DNA of 35,000 nucleotides from Glandiceps talaboti (Eukaryota; Hemichordata; Enteropneusta; Spengelidae): positions 8,250,361 to 8,285,360 of the forward strand of contig NC_135564.1 of assembly GCF_964340395.1 (NCBI RefSeq), written 5' to 3'. Position 1 is the stretch's first letter; every line of letters begins with the position of its first letter. The notes beneath the pieces were generated by a model. That model was not told the DNA's origin. It made no database searches and saw only the letters and a list, made by a program, of their open reading frames with translations. Shown in pieces: positions 25,578 through 32,219 of the stretch. A program made the translations under genes and the position numbers.

Positions 25578-28500
25578 TACGTATGTACGTACGTACGTAC
25601 GTACGTACATACATACATACATACACACGTATGACCTACATGTATACCACAGAACCTTATCAGTTGTTTTTGAAATTGTTGTCATCAAAGTAACTTCAGC
25701 AACTAGATTATTGGGAGAAATTTAGTTAAATAGATTTTATTTATCAGAATGTCATTTTGGTCATGCAATATGAACCATTATACTAGTATGTTTTACCGAC
25801 CTGGTGAATATTTTCAAGAAGATTTTGTTTGATAAAAATGATAAAAAAATTGATATTTTATATTAAACATCTAGTAAACAAAATTTTAGTGCAACCCTTC
25901 ATATCACTATACTATATGTTTCTAAGTACAGAATAACAGTATATTTTGTATCTCAAACATTTGTATTCATATAATGTACATGTAGATAACCTGCATCACA
26001 ATATTTGCAAATACAACTAAAATGACATTCAACTGTAACACTACTAGTATAATGTACTAATACAATATTGAACAGAAAACAAAGACTCAGCTGGTCTGCT
26101 GATCATTTTACAAGAGTTATTCAAAGTGTAATTCATTTACAAGTATATGTTGTTTTTTGGAATGGCAATGCACTGGTTAACATAACATTTTGTTTTAACT
26201 GGTGTTTGTGTATATATATACACACAATATACAAATTGATTATATATATAATGGACAAAGTTGGTATTAAGTGTATTATGTACAGTTTTGTACTTGGTAT
26301 GGAATTTTAACGCACAGGAAGAGTATTCCACTAAAAAATTATTCGGGTGGGGGGGGATTGAAATATTTGGGGCTTTGGCAGGGGGAGGGGGGTACTTGAA
26401 AAATTTTGGAATATGGCAGGGGGGTACTTGAAAAAAAATTAGGGTTTTACAAAAAATCTCCTGACCCCCCCCCCCCCCCCCAACAAGTTTTTGTGAAAGC
26501 AGCCTAAATTGTAAACAATAGCTAACATCTGAGATGGTACAATGGCAATGGTGATATTGTTAATTTTGATTCATTCCAATTGTGCAAACGACATTTTCTG
26601 GAACTAAAACACACATGTAACCATAAATGAGGTGGCTTACCTTGCACTTCGCCGTTTATCAGCGACGATGGTTTTGAGTGTTCAATCATTGTTGATATGC
26701 TAACGACTGTTTGCCGGCCTCCGTTGAATTCTTTCCATCGTTATAAATCGCTCTCACTCTCTCCACAAGGCTTTTGAGAATACTGGTATACCACCACAGT
26801 GTGTTTCTAACATGATCACTCCATTGAAGACGCATAACTTTCACGATTGTCAGAACATGAACCAAAAACTGCTTGGCCGTGCTGATAAACACAAAGGCTA
26901 ACTTTCATATCATAACCCCTGCGTGACCTAATGGTAAAGTCCATTTCTCAAAGGAACACGAGCAACAAGGGTGAAGGGCTCGTCGACTGCAGTCATTGCC
27001 CAAAGACATATAACTAAAAACTGCTTGCGTGAAAGAATCTTACTTTGAAATAGATCGAATCAAAATGCATGCAACGCGTCTTAACATGCACGGAAGAAAC
27101 ATTTGTATGTGTGTGTGTGTGTCACAGTGTGTGTAGCGTTATCATGTTCAGTTACTCGTATATGACCTGTTCATAACATGAACTAATCCTGATTACCCAG
27201 ACTCCTTTTGTTCGGATATGCAACCCAGCTGGTACTTGTAAGCATTACGTAATATACGTGACCTCTGTTTTGGAAAACGACGCGATGGCCGTGTGTTTGG
27301 ATCGAGGAGTCCATGAGAAATGCACGGTAAGTAACATGCCAAACAGTTTAGTTGTCCTGTTTATAGACGTATGCAAGCAGGACTAAGTTGTTGTATGATT
27401 GAGTTTGTGGATAAACGTCATATCACTTTATCAGCGAAATCGTACATATTTTATGCAAAGTAGAAAGTCGTCATGACAATCCTTCCATTGTTTGTATTGC
27501 AGTCGTTCTAAGTTCTATCTGACGATGTTTGTATTTATCATTCGTATTGACGTTATTAGTACTACTCATTTATAGATATAAATATCGTACTTCTGTATTA
27601 AACGTGGGTGCTTTATGACGCGGTGTTTGCCTGCCTGAAATATTATACAGTACTATTCTGTTCCATGCAATGGCTTGGATTGGTAAACAAACCATTCACA
27701 CCAAAGGAAGTTCATTACGTTCAAAAGGTGCTCATCATGCATTCATTTACATGTCATTACCATTCTGTCAAGATACATTGTACATATATTTTAGCATCAT
27801 TATCGCAACTGCACTAAGTATTGTAGTAGTACATGTATCTTATATTATCATAATCATATGAAGACACAAATTCACTGTTGAAAGACAAAAATCCCACACA
27901 TCATTTTTAATCAAAAGTTAAGATAGCCTTGTGAAATATTTTAGAATTTATTTCTCAAATTTCAATTAGTCAAAATCTGGACTCCTAAATTAATAATTAT
28001 TTATGCCAAAAATATATATCATGAACATAAGTTCATAACATAACAAAACACATTTACTAGTCAAGATGAATATGTATATCAATGACTAAGGGGAAAGGGG
28101 AATGAAAATATTTGTTTTGCAACTTAACTAGTCATATAAATACAGTACATTTGACATTGACAATAAATACTATCTCGGCATAACTGCCATATGTCAAATG
28201 TGACATACTAAATCTTGGATCATCAAAATTAACACACTATGACAAAGCGTAAAGATATGCCCAATTTGTATTAATCGAATATAGATATTTTTTTAAACTC
28301 TCATTTGAACTCTGACTGGCGGGGCCGTGGATGTTCCTGATGTTCAATGGTAGTCTATTCCATATTTCTGTGGTGCATTCTTTATGTGAAACAGACCCTA
28401 CTTGTGTGTGGCTCTTGGAGTACATAAATCATTGCTTGTACTTGCCTTGTTGAGTAGGAATGACTCATTCGACTAAAATAATTGTGAATATCTTTGGAAG

Positions 28501-30638
28501 ACTACATGTATTGTGTAAAGAATTTCTCGTGAACAAATTTAACAATGTTTAATTTGTTGAAATAATATCTGTCACATACACATTGATATAATATTTCTCG
28601 CAGTGTATATGTCAAACAGGACATTAATTCTATATATTCTTTCCTTTTTTTAGGTAATGAAGATGGATTGGTAGCACTACAAAGGCACCAGTGTTGTCTA
28701 TGGTATTAGCCAAGAACACCTGTATATGACCCCCTCAACTAAATAAAAAGAAAACAAATAAATAATAGGTTACTTTATAAAATCCACGATCCTGAACCAA
28801 TTCTAGAGTGTGGTTTATTGACTGGATCCTTGTGTCATGCAGAGCATTTATAAGCAGTTCAACTATGCAACAATTTCAGAAACTGTTAGGCAATTCAATC
28901 CTGCAACTGACACACCACTTTCAGCTTCAGGACAAATCCTGCATCTGACACATCCCTTTCAGCTTCAGGACAATTCCTGCAGCTGACACACCCCTTTCAG
29001 CTGCAGGACAAGTCCTGCAACTGACACACCCCTTTCAGCTTCAGGACAAGTCCTGCATCTGACACACCCCTTTCAGCTGCAGGACAATTCCTGCAACTGA
29101 CACACCCCTTTCAGCTTCAGGACAAGTCCTGCAACTGACACACCCCTTTCAGCTTCAGGACAAGTCCTGCAACTAACACAGGTTCAATTTTACTGATTAT
29201 GAGGGAAATTTGCTAAAATTAATAAATATCTTAATTCAGATGCAATTTTAACACATTTTGATGGAAATATTTTGAAAAAAACATTGCAGTGTGTTGATTT
29301 CATTATTTCACTGGAATCTTTGCAGTATATGAAAGGGTTTGACTACAGTAAACAAAATCTTGAAAATTGTCATGGAAAAATGTCAAAATTGATACCGTAC
29401 ACTCATTTATGAATCTTTCTTATGAAAATAATCTAAAAATGTGTACTTTTCGGAAAGTGGAAAATAGTTTTCGGGCTGTTCTTTGTAGTATCAAATGTAA
29501 GATATGGTCTTACCCTCCTAAGCACACCCAGCCTTTGTGATATTTTACTACAGATCTTAGTTATGTGCGTTTCCCAATTTAAGTGGGAGTCAATCCAGAC
29601 ACCGAGGTATTTAAAAGCCTGAACATGCTCCACCATTTGGCCTGCTATCTGTACCGTAAGGATTTTAGATGAACTTTGATTCAGACGTTTGGACGTGCCT
29701 AGTAGCATATTTTTAGTTTTGCTTACATTTAGGGTAAGTTTATTATCAGACAGCCATGTATGGACCCTACCTAGGTCAAAGTTTAGTGTCCGCTGTATTT
29801 CACTGACATCCTTACTTGCATAAAAAAGTGCTGTATCATCAGCATATAAAACTACTTTACATTTAGAAACAACATTTGGCAAACTGTCTATAAAAACAAT
29901 AAAAAGTAAGGGGCCAAGTATGGACCCTTGAGGTATACGTACACCATATTCAACTGGGAGTGGCTCACTTAGTGCTCCATTTAGATAGACACTCTGCTTT
30001 CTCGTTGTCAGATAATCCTTAAACCAATTTAGGGCCACATCACTGACGCCAATTTTAGATAGCTTATATAAAAGGATATTGACATCGACCGTGTCGAACG
30101 CTTTCTTTAGATCAAGAAATACAACCCCGGTTAAAAGTCCACTTTCATTGTTGTTTAGGACATACTCGCTGACATCTGTTTAGGACATACTCGCTGACAT
30201 GTGAATACATTTTCAGTTCAGCGTGTCGTATATAACACTCTTTCTAAACATAAGAAGACGTATGTTGTAATCAATTACAGTCCCACTATGAAATAACACT
30301 GTAATTGCTGCTAACGATATGGTAAACTTATAAATGGGACAATTAGATGTTGCAGGTAGGTCGATTTTAATTGTATCGTTAATCTAAGAAATGGCGTCAG
30401 GTGGTGTGAAGTTGTGATTCGGTAAAACATTCATCAATTGAATGTGCAAGAAATATCAATTGTGGTAGGCTGATATAATTTCTACAATTTTCTTTTTCGA
30501 TACAGAGTTCGTGGTATAGACAACGTCCGTGTCATTGATGCCGCCGTCATGCCGCATTTGACGTCAGGAAATACAAATGCACCTACAATAATGATTGGTG
30601 AAAAGGGAGCAGATTTGATCAAGAAAGACAAAAAATAA
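9762..30638 (+). CDS. GMC-family FAD oxidoreductase (choline dehydrogenase-like), 15 exons, copy 2
   Basis: Hand-assembled CDS: 9762-9953, 11540-11605, 12055-12200, 12838-12938, 13129-13178, 13764-13889, 14598-14714, 15513-15605, 17069-17122, 17261-17320, 17974-18068, 18286-18481, 18973-19025, 19279-19446, 30506-30638. All junctions are GT-AG, phases agree throughout, and the total is 1650 nt (549 residues plus stop). Landmarks: FAD Rossmann motif GAGSAG (11-16) with Glu35; GMC signature 1 around 85-102 ([18 protein letters not shown]); signature 2 around 260-275; WPDIQ in exon 11; catalytic His484 in [17 protein letters not shown] at 526-533 with the partner Asn. The family oxidises alcohols such as choline or glucose with FAD. 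The substrate is not predictable here. No targeting peptide is visible, so a cytosolic or unresolved location fits better than mitochondrial. The segment between exons 9 and 10 looks some tens of residues shorter than in typical relatives. ATG 9762 is chosen because copy 1 shares it; the frame upstream has no ATG. Confidence 0.9.
10064..10162. repeat. CTGC/TCTG microsatellite in intron 1 of copy 2
   Basis: About three tgcc units then about 21 gtct units, at the position homologous to the longer compound array of copy 1. The open frame through it (Cys-Leu-Ser-Val repeats) is intronic. Confidence 0.97.
11166..11206. repeat. TTGA microsatellite
   Basis: About ten ttga units in intron 1 of copy 2, homologous to the larger array at 6413-6543 in copy 1. 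Confidence 0.95.
11540..11605 (+). CDS. GMC copy 2 exon 2
   Basis: 22 codons (residues 65-86) after a ttggcag acceptor. It ends WNKGK at the start of GMC signature 1, phase 0, donor gtaata. Confidence 0.88.
12055..12200 (+). CDS. GMC copy 2 exon 3
   Basis: Encodes [16 protein letters not shown] followed by [22 protein letters not shown], the core of GMC signature 1 and the flavin-attachment loop region. The acceptor ccttaag is pyrimidine-poor but the frame and motif are unambiguous; the donor is gtaagt, leaving two bases. Confidence 0.92.
12378..12430. repeat. ACAA/ACGA short repeat
   Basis: Interrupted aacgaacaaac units in intron 3. Confidence 0.7.
12838..12938 (+). CDS. GMC copy 2 exon 4
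   Basis: After a ttttacag acceptor. Encodes [19 protein letters not shown], matching the family's HG..GP..V segment. Donor gtaata, phase 1. Confidence 0.9.
13129..13178 (+). CDS. GMC copy 2 exon 5
   Basis: A 50-nt exon ([16 protein letters not shown]) between ctccatag and gtaagt. Its phases (1 in, 0 out) fit both neighbours. Confidence 0.88.
13764..13889 (+). CDS. GMC copy 2 exon 6
   Basis: 42 codons, phase 0 at both ends. Encodes [22 protein letters not shown] then [13 protein letters not shown], the family's G....Q.T...G.R.S...A.L.P...R.NL segment. Confidence 0.92.
14035..14190. repeat. Foldback element in intron 6
   Basis: ttattctccaatatttttctt pairs with aagaaaaaatattggagaataa, and inside it caaggaaaatacgagtgacc pairs imperfectly with gggtcacgaatattttccgg. 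No coding sequence. Same family as 345-480. Confidence 0.7.
14598..14714 (+). CDS. GMC copy 2 exon 7
   Basis: 39 codons, phase 0. Ends [14 protein letters not shown], the first half of GMC signature 2. Acceptor actatag, donor gtatac. Confidence 0.92.
15011..15351. mobile_element. hAT-like foldback MITE with 8-bp target duplication
   Basis: 341 bp made almost wholly of two inverted arms of about 165 bp (left from gggagcgcaggacccgtgct; right ends agcacggttcctgggctcgc-like), with a loop around 15190-15220. It is flanked by a perfect 8-bp direct repeat gtatcaat at 15003-15010 and 15352-15359. An 8-bp duplication is characteristic of hAT transposases. AAAC arrays in both arms (15035-15078; TTTG in the right arm) have changed length independently. 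Non-autonomous: no coding sequence. Confidence 0.85.
15513..15605 (+). CDS. GMC copy 2 exon 8
   Basis: 31 codons, phase 0. LLMLSGVGP completes GMC signature 2, and the exon ends DLPVGENLQ, the conserved G.NL.DH junction. Confidence 0.93.
15638..15779. mobile_element. 142-bp foldback MITE
   Basis: Nearly perfect palindrome: agcaataac...gccgaaggcgggtatacac pairs with gtgtatacccgccttcgg...gttattgct, and ggtacaattcgc pairs with gcgaattgtacc. The central spacer is about 12 nt. GC content is above that of the surrounding intron. The target duplication is ambiguous (TA possible). Confidence 0.75.
16223..16498 (-). CDS. Hypothetical 91-codon ORF in intron 8, opposite strand
   Basis: Open on the minus strand, and continuing open some codons further upstream without an ATG near the nominal GTG start. 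The composition is Ser/Asn-rich and non-repetitive, ending in [16 protein letters not shown] before TAA. The tail looks like a short beta-strand-type motif rather than random sequence. There is a possible acceptor (cttcctcag, minus strand) just upstream, so it could be a terminal exon of a nested gene; no other exon was identified. I do not recognise a family. It may also be chance. Confidence 0.3.
   Translation of the reverse strand: MSGILYNSLGYSSPNNSTDDLAIESNDRSVASTSLAMADKVQVLPCNEPSQRPALVESSNTNLTFNHQSSASGLFQNCTFSGSVNVQFVNH
16585..16640. repeat. Short inverted repeat
   Basis: cccattttaccac pairs with gtggtaaaatggg around an 8-nt loop (about 16587-16618), and ttttaccac recurs immediately after. 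Confidence 0.6.
17069..17122 (+). CDS. GMC copy 2 exon 9
   Basis: 18 codons beginning DHIMTTIRF, the conserved DH after signature 2. Acceptor ttgttgcag, donor gtaaga. Confidence 0.88.
17261..17320 (+). CDS. GMC copy 2 exon 10
   Basis: 20 codons ([20 protein letters not shown]), corresponding to the family's GP-T-NG-E..G-I.TK stretch. The preceding intron is only 138 bp, and the family's usual segment between this and exon 9 is short here. Confidence 0.82.
17974..18068 (+). CDS. GMC copy 2 exon 11
   Basis: Encodes [24 protein letters not shown] is a family hallmark. Acceptor ttctgacag, donor gtaagt, leaving two bases. Confidence 0.92.
18286..18481 (+). CDS. GMC copy 2 exon 12
   Basis: Longest exon. 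Contains [20 protein letters not shown] and [18 protein letters not shown], the conserved L..P.S.G...L.S.DP...P.I.P.YL...D segment of the substrate-binding domain. Confidence 0.93.
18849..18941. repeat. TA dinucleotide array followed by CA
   Basis: About 39 TA units then about six AC units, about 30 bp upstream of exon 13. Confidence 0.97.
18973..19025 (+). CDS. GMC copy 2 exon 13
   Basis: [18 protein letters not shown]: helix following the D..T...G.R....... motif. Acceptor aactatag, donor gtgagt, leaving two bases. Confidence 0.9.
19178..19258. repeat. AAT trinucleotide array
   Basis: About 26 AAT units directly upstream of exon 14. The poly-Ile open frame through it is an artefact. Confidence 0.97.
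19279..19446 (+). CDS. GMC copy 2 exon 14 (catalytic His)
   Basis: Encodes [22 protein letters not shown] then SAVVDPSLR split over the junction. His484 in H.IGTCKMG is the conserved catalytic base of GMC oxidoreductases. The donor gtcagg is weaker than the gene's other donors. Confidence 0.93.
19831..20436 (+). repeat. Last-intron block duplicated in copy 1 (6937-7366)
   Basis: From tatgtgcactaccgcgataa to cagaag the sequence matches the copy 1 intron before its terminal exon, except for an extra roughly 150-bp piece at about 20220-20365. That piece contains atctacctacctgcaac, the reverse complement of a sequence at 7503-7519. Confidence 0.8.
20437..20509. repeat. AGT array, 3' tail of the minus-strand retrotransposon
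   Basis: About 24 agt units with two aat interruptions, exactly at the junction with intron sequence. Several non-LTR clades end in such a simple-repeat tail instead of poly(A). Confidence 0.9.
20698..21199 (-). pseudogene. Reverse transcriptase 3' part (distal half of split ORF2)
   Basis: On the minus strand, [18 protein letters not shown] then [17 protein letters not shown] and [11 protein letters not shown] follow directly from the segment at 29481. An in-frame stop (TGA) replaces the Trp expected in the conserved L-W-N-S-L-P motif at about 20803. The original ORF2 would end at a stop at 20698. Inactive. Confidence 0.85.
21751..22107 (+). repeat. Left subterminal array: 38-bp repeat, 9.4 copies
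   Basis: Unit cagttgcaggacttgtcctg followed by aagctgaaaggggtgtgt. Each unit holds a palindrome (gcaggaattgtcctgc in the most symmetrical copies). Units are nearly identical, suggesting recent amplification or conversion. Confidence 0.95.
22093..22229 (+). repeat. Inner inverted repeat, left arm
   Basis: gcttataaatgctctgcatg, gaattggttcaggatcgtgg and ttttatttagttgag recur in reverse complement at 28731-28890, where one 17-nt insertion breaks the match. Confidence 0.85.
23366..23507 (-). CDS. Possible terminal exon inside the 8.28-kb element
   Basis: After a T-rich tract ending tttcatggag (minus strand), one base plus 46 codons run to TGA and read [19 protein letters not shown] then [19 protein letters not shown], with an acidic C-terminus. 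Composition is protein-like, with CINFCKLRC giving three cysteines. I do not recognise it and could not join it confidently to an upstream exon. Confidence 0.3.
23966..24178 (+). CDS. Hypothetical ORF inside the 8.28-kb element
   Basis: Open frame with a protein-like second half ([20 protein letters not shown], then [20 protein letters not shown]). Its nominal start is TTG; an internal ATG is at 23990. Overlapping frames on both strands are also open, so coding status is doubtful. Confidence 0.2.
   Translation: MFRGSNRRMSLNVSFKHMPKVTECHMSCSSGTIGVCFYRNPSVLRERLHEILFNVVNEGSEQRHCIYHHL
24780..24990 (-). CDS. Possible pair of small exons inside the 8.28-kb element
   Basis: On the minus strand a frame reading [18 protein letters not shown] meets a gtgagt donor at about 24916. 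A second frame begins after attttcatatttcag (about 24860) and reads [19 protein letters not shown] to a gtatgc donor. Phases are compatible. Weak evidence; no family recognised. Confidence 0.2.
25231..25258. repeat. Perfect 11-bp stem hairpin
   Basis: tagaccctcca and tggagggtcta around a 6-nt loop. Isolated GC-rich hairpin within AT-rich DNA. Confidence 0.8.
25529..25626. repeat. CA then TACG/TACA microsatellite
   Basis: About 22 CA units followed by tacgtacg and tacatacata tetranucleotides. Confidence 0.95.
26344..26482. repeat. G-tract and C-tract low-complexity block
   Basis: Several runs of 6-9 G and a final run of about 15 C, with a ggggggtacttgaaaa motif repeated. Similar in style to 2593-2715. 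Confidence 0.6.
26641..26689 (-). CDS. Possible first exon inside the 8.28-kb element (minus strand)
   Basis: ATG followed by 15 codons ([15 protein letters not shown]) and one base, then a gtaagc donor. The region upstream on the minus strand also stays open for 68 codons (26892-26686) in another frame. Starts about 600 bp from the divergent candidate at 27285. Confidence 0.3.
26690..27284. promoter_or_regulatory. Possible divergent promoter region of the 8.28-kb element
   Basis: Lies between two candidate first exons pointing outwards. It is richer in CG dinucleotides than the AT-rich surroundings and includes a short GT array (27108-27122). No TATA box or defined site can be assigned. Confidence 0.25.
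27285..28674 (+). CDS. Possible two-exon small transcript unit inside the 8.28-kb element
   Basis: ATG and 13 codons ([13 protein letters not shown]) end at a consensus gtaagt donor (27327). The next good acceptor, after a long pyrimidine tract (tttccttttttttag, ending 28653), continues in frame for six codons to TAG. AATAAA follows at 28742-28747. The product would be only 20 residues, so if transcribed this may be a non-coding RNA or a fragment of a longer alternative form. Confidence 0.3.
28237..28500 (-). pseudogene. Relic of a non-LTR reverse transcriptase C-terminus
   Basis: HSYSTRQVQ in one minus-strand frame, then after a frame change [11 protein letters not shown] and SLKKYLYSI: the TRQ and LWN-LP-IR motifs seen in the other two fragments of the window. 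Frameshifted and short, it is an old insertion within the TIR element. Confidence 0.65.
28731..28890 (-). repeat. Inner inverted repeat, right arm
   Basis: Reverse complement of 22093-22229, apart from an extra tgtggtttattgactgg segment. It contains the AATAAA of the candidate small transcript. Confidence 0.85.
28893..29178 (-). repeat. Right subterminal array: 38-bp repeat, about 7.5 copies
   Basis: Same 38-bp unit as 21751-22107 in the opposite orientation, so the arrays face each other as part of the element's subterminal inverted structure. Array length differs from the left (7.5 against 9.4 units). Confidence 0.95.
29481..30187 (-). pseudogene. Reverse transcriptase core (proximal half of split ORF2)
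   Basis: Minus strand: [14 protein letters not shown] (motif A), [20 protein letters not shown] (motif B), [11 protein letters not shown] (motif C with catalytic YADD), then NVSKTK and FKYLGVWID before the TIR element cuts in. Typical of CR1/L2/Jockey-type elements. It lacks endonuclease and the N-terminal part, being 5'-truncated at about 30190 next to a roughly 25-bp local duplication (aggacatactcgctgacat twice). Confidence 0.9.
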
Positions 30639-30935
30639 AGAAGCTGTGCTGTGTATCGATGGTTGCATTTTCCGTAATGGCCTCTTTGGCCATGAAGTAG
30701 CCATTCCATATTGTCACTTGTTCAAATAGATTGTTAATTTGAAAGTGTTGCACTGTGGTCTCTTACTAACCCTTTTCCAGTGCTACAGATTATGTCATAG
30801 ATGTAGACTCAAAAGTTACATTATTCATAATATAGACTGTATAGATTATGTTACTATTACGTATATAGTCAACCGTAATAGGACATGCCAGGCTACAAAC
30901 AGGAAAGTGAAAATATAGCGCCCTCTCTCAAAGGT
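30195..30935 (+). repeat. Duplicated block matching copy 1 (7367-8060)
   Basis: Resumes at tgaatacattttcagttcag, passes through exon 15, and continues about 300 bp beyond the stop with small indels. The AATAAA of copy 1 (8033) reads aatata here. Confidence 0.85.
30506..30638 (+). CDS. GMC copy 2 exon 15 (terminal)
   Basis: Follows tcgatacag. One base completes Arg506, then [35 protein letters not shown] and a lysine-rich end before TAA. Contains the Asn that pairs with the catalytic His in GMC enzymes. The 11-kb preceding intron must be spliced for the protein to be complete. Confidence 0.92.
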
Positions 30936-31370
30936 CACTGTCACGCTGTCACTGGACACGTTAGGCACCAATTTTATCGAAATGTGATGTCTCTGCATTC
31001 GAAATGTTGATATATTGTACTAAGAATTGTGTAGTCGTAGTATGTTATCTATTGTGCAATATTGTAGATTTTAAGGTGATACTCACCTTACCTGCTACAC
31101 AAAAAACCAAACTACTTCACATATGTTTACTATGTATAGCATGTTTCACTCTATGTATGTGAAAGTATATTGAAACACTTGTGAAGAAAATGAACAGATC
31201 GGCAAGATATGATAGTGATATTACTTTATATGCGCGAATATGGCACCAGATCTAATTACCTCTCGGCGTACACTTATGCATTGTTTCTGTATACCAATTG
31301 TTTTAAAAATCATTCAGTGTTTTGTTTTAGATAACCGCTACAAGAAAGACAGACACACACATACGTACTA
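30936..31370. other. Non-coding stretch after the GMC gene
   Basis: No gene or repeat family recognised; the end of the duplicated block lies at its left. Confidence 0.5.
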
Positions 31371-31374
31371 TACA

Positions 31375-31375
31375 T

Positions 31376-31434
<59 letters not shown>

Positions 31435-31465
31435 CGCGCGCGCACACACACATACATACACACAT
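31375..31465. repeat. CA microsatellite with a CG-rich interruption
   Basis: About 28 CA units, then cgcgcgcgc, then caca/cata. Confidence 0.95.
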
Positions 31466-31534
31466 ACACTGTGGCTGTGTGGTAGTAGGAGTGGTATGCA
31501 TATTATAGATTGTTGTGATAGTGATTGCGGTGAT

Positions 31535-31582
31535 AGTGATGATGGTAGTAGTAGTTGTAGTGGTAGTAATTAGTAGTAGTAA

Positions 31583-31629
<47 letters not shown>

Positions 31630-31720
31630 ATTTTAATTGATGGTGGTGATGATGGTGGTGGTGGTGGAGGTTGAGCTGATAATAGTGGTATGATAGTGGT
31701 GGTAGTGATAGTAGGGGAGT
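31535..31720. repeat. AGT/GGT trinucleotide-rich region
   Basis: A tract of about 18 AGT units centred at 31578-31628, with flanking gtggtgatg-type degenerate repeats to about 31790. The poly-Leu and poly-His frames on the minus strand are artefacts. Confidence 0.9.
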
Positions 31721-32039
31721 ATTAGTGGCGTCCATATTATGCTTAGTAGTTGTGGTAGCAGTGTGGTGGTCGTGTGATGGTGGTAGTGGTGCGTACTAGC
31801 TAGGATACAACACCTTTCTAATATTGTGGATTGGGAGGTAAGCCGTACCACATGTACACCGCGCAGACCCGTACACACCACTCAGGCTCAATCACTCCAA
31901 AATCGTTATTGGTCCGCAGTCGATAATTAACTCAAGACTTGTAACTATTTCGGCTTGCCAGAATCAGATCTCTAAACCTCGTTCTAAGAGGGTTACAGTC
32001 ATATATGGTAGAGGCAATCATTTTATGGAAGACTGAACC

Positions 32040-32201
<162 letters not shown>

Positions 32202-32219
32202 GTTTGTTTTTGATTGCAG

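Larger units (their letters stand above)
21200..29480. mobile_element. 8.28-kb DNA element with terminal and subterminal inverted repeats, transposase not recognised
   Basis: The ends aacagcccgaaaac and gttttcgggctgtt are exact 14-bp inverted repeats, with similarity extending to about 30 bp (tttccgaaaa / ttttcggaaa). The element interrupts a reverse transcriptase ORF, so both boundaries are independently set by protein continuity (D-T-T-K before, M-L-Y-N-A after). Flanks are ctgt and cttt, a possible 4-bp duplication with one mismatch. Inside both ends are arrays of one 38-bp repeat in inverted orientation, followed by an inner inverted repeat to about 22229 and 28731. The interior has no long ORF; candidate short exons are listed separately. 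It may be a non-autonomous or decayed relative of a large cut-and-paste superfamily. The superfamily is unresolved. Confidence 0.8.
20437..30194 (-). mobile_element. Nested insertion: 5'-truncated non-LTR retrotransposon split by an 8.28-kb TIR element
   Basis: Copy 1 has an uninterrupted cagaag|tgaatacattttcag at 7361-7381. In copy 2 the two halves are separated by about 9.76 kb. The outer element is a minus-strand retrotransposon with reverse transcriptase at 30187-29481 and continuing at 21199-20698, a 3' UTR, and a (TAC)n 3' tail (20437-20509 as AGT on the plus strand). Confidence 0.85.

Noticed and set aside
26925-27005. tRNA-like segment (gcgtgacctaatggtaaagt with a later ggctcgtcgact)
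   Set aside because: The A-box-like part is suggestive, but the B box is poor and no acceptor stem or anticodon arm pairs, so neither a tRNA gene nor a SINE head can be supported.
31310-31735. 141-codon minus-strand frame with poly-Leu, poly-Thr and Cys-Val runs
   Set aside because: Entirely composed of CA and AGT microsatellite translation.
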